From contig CAXSEE010000215.1 of the NCBI GenBank assembly GCA_964235615.1, positions 1-7,102 on the forward strand: 7,102 bases of DNA, written 5' to 3'. A program made the translations under genes and the position numbers. Each line of letters opens with the position of its first letter. The first letter of the stretch is position 1. The notes beneath the pieces were generated by a model that saw nothing but the letters and a program-made list of their open reading frames with translations, had not been told where the DNA came from and searched no databases. Source of the DNA: Lichenicoccus sp964235615. GTDB lineage: Bacteria; Pseudomonadota; Alphaproteobacteria; Acetobacterales; Acetobacteraceae. Of this stretch, positions 5,676-7,102 are shown one piece after another.

Positions 5676-6929
5676 ATGACGCTCTTCAACAGACGGTCGG
5701 TAATGGCCATGACGGCGGCGGGGCTGGTCGCCAGCCATGTCAAGAACGCGGTGGCACAGGAAGCCGATGGGGTGGCACTATCGACGGACCTGAGCAGCAC
5801 CGTCGCCGGCCGCTGGACCGCGGCACGGGCCAAGGCCTGGTACAAGCAGCAGCCCTGGCGGGTCGGACCGGTCTACGTGACCTCCACCGCCGTCAACGAG
5901 CTGGAGATGTGGCAGGCCGCCACCTTCGACCCGGCGACGATCGACCGCGAGCTCGGCTGGGCACAGGCGATCGGCATGAACACGATCCGCGTATTCCTGC
6001 ACGACGCGCTGTATGCCCAGGATCCGGACGGCTTTCTCGGCCGGATCCGCCAGTTCCTTGACATCGCCGCCAGCCATAACATCAGCACCTTCTTCGTGCT
6101 GTTCGATAGCTGCTGGCGCGGCCTGTACAAGCTGGGAACCCAGCCGGCGCCGCTGCCCGGCATACACAACTCGCAGTGGGTGCAGTCGCCGGGCGCCGTT
6201 GCCCTGGCCGATCCGCGCCAGTATCCGCGCCTCAAGGCCTACGTCCAGGGCGTGGTGGGCGCGTTTCGCAACGACCCGCGGGTGATCTTCTGGGACCTCT
6301 GGAACGAGGCCGACAACACCGGCAGCAACGATCCGGCCAACAAGCAGGCGCTGGTGGCGGCCCTGCTGCCGCAGGTCTATGCCTGGGCCAGGGCGGTCGA
6401 ACCGTCGCAGCCGCTGACCTCCTGCCTGTGGACGGGCGACTGGTCGACACCCAGCAACTTCAACGCCGTGCAGTCGGTCATCATGGCCAACAACGACATC
6501 AACACCTTCCACAACTACGGCACCGTCGAGGTGTTCAGCCAGGCGATCACCTGGATGAAGCAGTACGACCGTCCCGTGCTGTGCACCGAGTATATGGCGC
6601 GCAACGTCGGCTGCCTGTTCGACACCGTGCTCCCGGTGGCCAGGAAGCAGAACGTGGCCGCCATCAACTGGGGTTTCGTGGTCGGCAAGACACAGACCAA
6701 CCTGCCCTGGGACTCGGCGCAGCACCCTTACGTCGACGCCTCGGCCTATGGCGGCACTGCCTGGCAGGCGGTGGTGCTGCCGAACGGGGCGACGCCGGTG
6801 CTGCCTTATGCGGTCGAGCTGCCGCCTATCTGGCAGCACGAGGTGCTACAGGCGGACGGCACGCCGTATCGCGCCTATGAGATCCAGTTGATCTACGATC
6901 TCGCCACCGGCGAAACCGGCCAGGGTTGA
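5676..6929 (+). CDS. Exported glycoside hydrolase, GH clan A (GH5/cellulase-like)
   Basis: A 417-residue protein whose start at ATG 5676 is fixed by the consensus AGGAGG at 5665-5670; the frame is open further upstream without a better start. The N-terminus has a Tat-like signal: R6-R7 in FNRRSVMAM, a short hydrophobic stretch and a likely cut at AVA-Q between residues 27 and 28. The rest reads as a TIM barrel. R105 lies in NTIRVFL, the acid/base E211 follows N210 in DLWNEAD, H279 and Y281 lie in FHNYG, the nucleophile E305 lies in CTEY, and W332 lies in INWGF. That set is typical of retaining clan A enzymes such as GH5 endoglucanases and mannanases. Substrate cannot be read from the sequence; similar proteins are often labelled beta-xylanase or cellulase. 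The enzyme probably acts on a polysaccharide in the periplasm or outside the cell. Confidence 0.85.
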   Translation: MTLFNRRSVMAMTAAGLVASHVKNAVAQEADGVALSTDLSSTVAGRWTAARAKAWYKQQPWRVGPVYVTSTAVNELEMWQAATFDPATIDRELGWAQAIGMNTIRVFLHDALYAQDPDGFLGRIRQFLDIAASHNISTFFVLFDSCWRGLYKLGTQPAPLPGIHNSQWVQSPGAVALADPRQYPRLKAYVQGVVGAFRNDPRVIFWDLWNEADNTGSNDPANKQALVAALLPQVYAWARAVEPSQPLTSCLWTGDWSTPSNFNAVQSVIMANNDINTFHNYGTVEVFSQAITWMKQYDRPVLCTEYMARNVGCLFDTVLPVARKQNVAAINWGFVVGKTQTNLPWDSAQHPYVDASAYGGTAWQAVVLPNGATPVLPYAVELPPIWQHEVLQADGTPYRAYEIQLIYDLATGETGQG

Positions 6930-6942
6930 GCCGGCACGTCCG

Positions 6943-6957
6943 CGCCTGCGCCAGGCG
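6943..6957 (+). terminator. GC-rich hairpin just after the glycoside hydrolase stop
   Basis: CGCCTG and CAGGCG form a perfect six-base-pair stem with a three-base loop, 13 bases after the TGA. There is no T run behind it, so it is at best a weak or Rho-assisted terminator or an mRNA end-stabilising hairpin. Confidence 0.3.
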
Positions 6958-6988
6958 AGTGGAACTGCGCTGACAGACCGTGAAAAGA

Positions 6989-7100
6989 CCAAGGCTCTGC
7001 CCTGGACTCGCTCAAGGTGAAGCTTTGAGAATCCAATTCTATCAATGGATCGGTTTCCAAAGGCCAAGGCCTTTGGCGGGTCTGGGCAGAGCCCAGCCTT
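6989..7100. repeat. Imperfect inverted-repeat element with nested palindromes
   Basis: GGCTCTGCCC (6993-7002) recurs inverted as GGGCAGAGCC (7084-7093), a perfect ten-base match. The inner flanks GACTCGC and GACCCGC (the latter read on the - strand) are also nearly alike. Nested at the right are two tight palindromes: CCAAAGGCC-AA-GGCCTTTGG (7057-7076) and CTGGGC-AGA-GCCCAG (7082-7096). The stretch has no convincing coding frame. It looks like an intergenic palindromic repeat of the kind I recall from Acetobacteraceae genomes, perhaps two diverged copies facing each other. The element may run past the right edge. Confidence 0.6.
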
Positions 7101-7102
7101 AC

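Overview
The window is strongly GC-rich, with G or C at most third codon positions. It is laid out like an alphaproteobacterial chromosome: all convincing genes lie on the + strand in a compact row. The order proA-nadD-rsfS-rlmH is a familiar alphaproteobacterial housekeeping block. The repeat at the right end resembles the interspersed palindromic repeats I associate with acetic-acid-type bacteria (Acetobacteraceae). That family assignment rests on memory of the repeat and the gene order, not on a search.

Layout. Positions 3-119 hold the tail of an unrecognised gene. A large FkbH-like protein follows (about 242-2185; SGNH-like, HAD-IIIC and GNAT-like regions), and 18 bases later a small acyl carrier protein (2204-2449). 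By analogy with FkbH/ACP pairs of polyketide and tetronate pathways, these two would load a three-carbon unit from 1,3-bisphosphoglycerate onto the carrier protein. No polyketide synthase, ketosynthase or acyltransferase is visible, so the final acceptor is unknown. After a 37-base gap carrying a hairpin comes the housekeeping block: proA (proline synthesis), nadD (NAD synthesis), rsfS (ribosome silencing factor) and rlmH (23S rRNA pseudouridine N3-methyltransferase). A 223-base gap holds a candidate promoter with a near-palindrome. An exported GH clan A glycoside hydrolase of GH5 type follows (5676-6929). The window ends in an imperfect inverted-repeat element (6989-7100).

How the parts relate. 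The housekeeping genes are unrelated in pathway but probably co-transcribed. The FkbH/ACP pair and the glycosidase are accessory genes flanking that block, and both could plausibly act on cell-surface or extracellular glycans, though nothing in the sequence links them. Points most worth a second look: the FkbH/ACP pair beside proA where proB might be expected; a strong ribosome binding site before rsfS followed only by ATC codons; the promoter/dyad before the glycosidase; and the terminal repeat. I found no CRISPR array, tRNA, rRNA, insertion sequence or clearly new defence system.
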